Shown here: positions 5,519 through 6,256 of the stretch, piece after piece
How positions within the stretch are numbered: the stretch's first letter is position 1
Layout: each line of letters opens with the position of its first letter
DNA from: Chthoniobacter flavus
GTDB taxonomy: Bacteria; Verrucomicrobiota; Verrucomicrobiia; Chthoniobacterales; Terrimicrobiaceae
Reading direction: 5' to 3'
Assembly: GCA_945863785.1 (NCBI GenBank)
Contig: CAMBAQ010000113.1
Coordinates: 1 to 6,256, forward strand
Length of the DNA stretch: 6,256 nucleotides
Translations under genes and position numbers: made by a program
The notes under the pieces: generated by a model
What the model was told of the DNA's origin: nothing
The model's input: the letters and a program-made list of their open reading frames with translations, nothing else
The model's database searches: none

Positions 5519-6256
5519 ATGAGCAGCTCGTTCACTCTGGAATCGACGGATTTGGCAGCTCGCGCGGGAACCCTCCAAACTCGGCGCGGTCCGGTTCAGA
5601 CACCAGTATTCATGCCTGTCGGCACGCAGGCCACAGTCAAAGCTATGACTCCCGAAGAACTCAAGGAAGTCGGCTCGCAGATCATTCTTGGCAATACCTA
5701 CCACTTGCACGTTCGTCCCGGCGAGAAGCTCATCTCGCGCCTCGGCGGCCTTCACCGCTTCATGCATTGGGATGGTCCGATCCTCACGGATAGTGGCGGA
5801 TTTCAGGTTTTCTCGCTCGCAAAATTACGCAAGATCTCCGAAGAGGGTGTTCGTTTTCAGAATCACCTCGACGGCACGCCGACTTTCATAGGGCCTGAGA
5901 CCTCGATGGAGATCCAGCGTGACCTTGGTTCGGACATTGTGATGCTGTTTGATGAGTGTCCACCCCACCCTTGCACTCACGAAGCGGCGGACAAAAGCCT
6001 CGACCTCACCTTGCGCTGGGCTCGGCGATGCAAAGATTGGTGGGCCACCCAACCGGAGGAATCCCGCCCGCTGCTTTTCGGTATCACCCAAGGTTCATCC
6101 TACCCGGATCTCCGAGAAAAAAGCGCCCGTGCGTTAGTGGATATTGGATTCGACGGCTACGCCATCGGCGGAGTGAGCGTTGGCGAACCCGAACCCGAGA
6201 TGTTTTGCGCTGTCGAGAGCGCCATCCCATTCCTTCCACACGATCACGCCCGCTAC
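5519..6256 (+). CDS. tgt: tRNA-guanine transglycosylase Tgt, 5' part (runs off the right edge)
   Basis: Tgt swaps guanine 34 in the anticodon of tRNAs with GUN anticodons (Asp, Asn, His, Tyr) for preQ1, the base-exchange step of queuosine synthesis. From ATG 5519, 246 codons are open to the window end, about two thirds of the usual 370-380. Recognisable blocks are TPVFMPVGTQATVK (28-41), ILGNTYHLHVRPG (56-68), LTDSGGFQVFSL (89-100, with substrate-pocket D91), GPETSMEIQRDLGSDIVMLFDECPP (125-149, with D145), GITQGS (188-193) and GYAIGGVSVGEP (213-224). The catalytic nucleophile Asp and the zinc cysteines lie beyond the edge and cannot be checked. GITQGS differs from the commoner GIVQGG. The start has no Shine-Dalgarno sequence; it was chosen because no other in-frame start lies nearby and it gives the normal N-terminus. 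The preceding terminator suggests its own transcript. Confidence 0.95.
   Translation, partial: MSSSFTLESTDLAARAGTLQTRRGPVQTPVFMPVGTQATVKAMTPEELKEVGSQIILGNTYHLHVRPGEKLISRLGGLHRFMHWDGPILTDSGGFQVFSLAKLRKISEEGVRFQNHLDGTPTFIGPETSMEIQRDLGSDIVMLFDECPPHPCTHEAADKSLDLTLRWARRCKDWWATQPEESRPLLFGITQGSSYPDLREKSARALVDIGFDGYAIGGVSVGEPEPEMFCAVESAIPFLPHDHARY

Overview
The window looks like chromosomal DNA from a diderm (Gram-negative type), probably flagellated bacterium of moderate GC content. The diderm call rests on an LpxH-like lipid A phosphatase and a likely lipoprotein. The flagellum is suggested by a rod-type gene fragment at the left edge. A PknB-like Ser/Thr kinase, an EF-hand lipoprotein and an almost complete lack of Shine-Dalgarno sequences would fit Verrucomicrobiota or a relative. 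That phylum call is an inference; no rRNA or marker phylogeny is possible here.

Layout. Positions 1-158 (minus) hold the first 52 codons of a flagellar hook/basal-body rod-family protein, with a sigma-54-like promoter just upstream (173-188, minus). Divergently, 348-1663 (plus) carries a two-gene thiamin unit, thiH and thiS, overlapping by ATGA. After a 75-base gap with two inverted repeats comes an LpxH-like metallophosphatase (1739-2527, plus). It converges on nadA (2516-3454, minus), and the two genes overlap by 12 bases at their 3' ends. Divergently from nadA runs a plus-strand pair: a four-EF-hand lipoprotein (3514-3963) and, 15 bases later, a membrane Ser/Thr protein kinase with an OB-fold-like domain outside the membrane (3979-5334). 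A hairpin terminator follows (5357-5391). A further inverted repeat precedes tgt (5519 to the right edge), which is cut by the window end.

Function. Most genes are housekeeping: thiazole formation for thiamin (ThiH, ThiS), quinolinate synthesis for NAD (NadA), lipid A biosynthesis (LpxH-like) and queuosine tRNA modification (Tgt). ThiH and NadA are both Fe-S enzymes. The least ordinary part is the EF-hand lipoprotein/kinase pair, which could form a small envelope signalling unit: a calcium-binding lipoprotein beside a kinase whose sensor domain faces the same compartment. No mobile element, CRISPR array, tRNA, rRNA or thiamin riboswitch was recognised.
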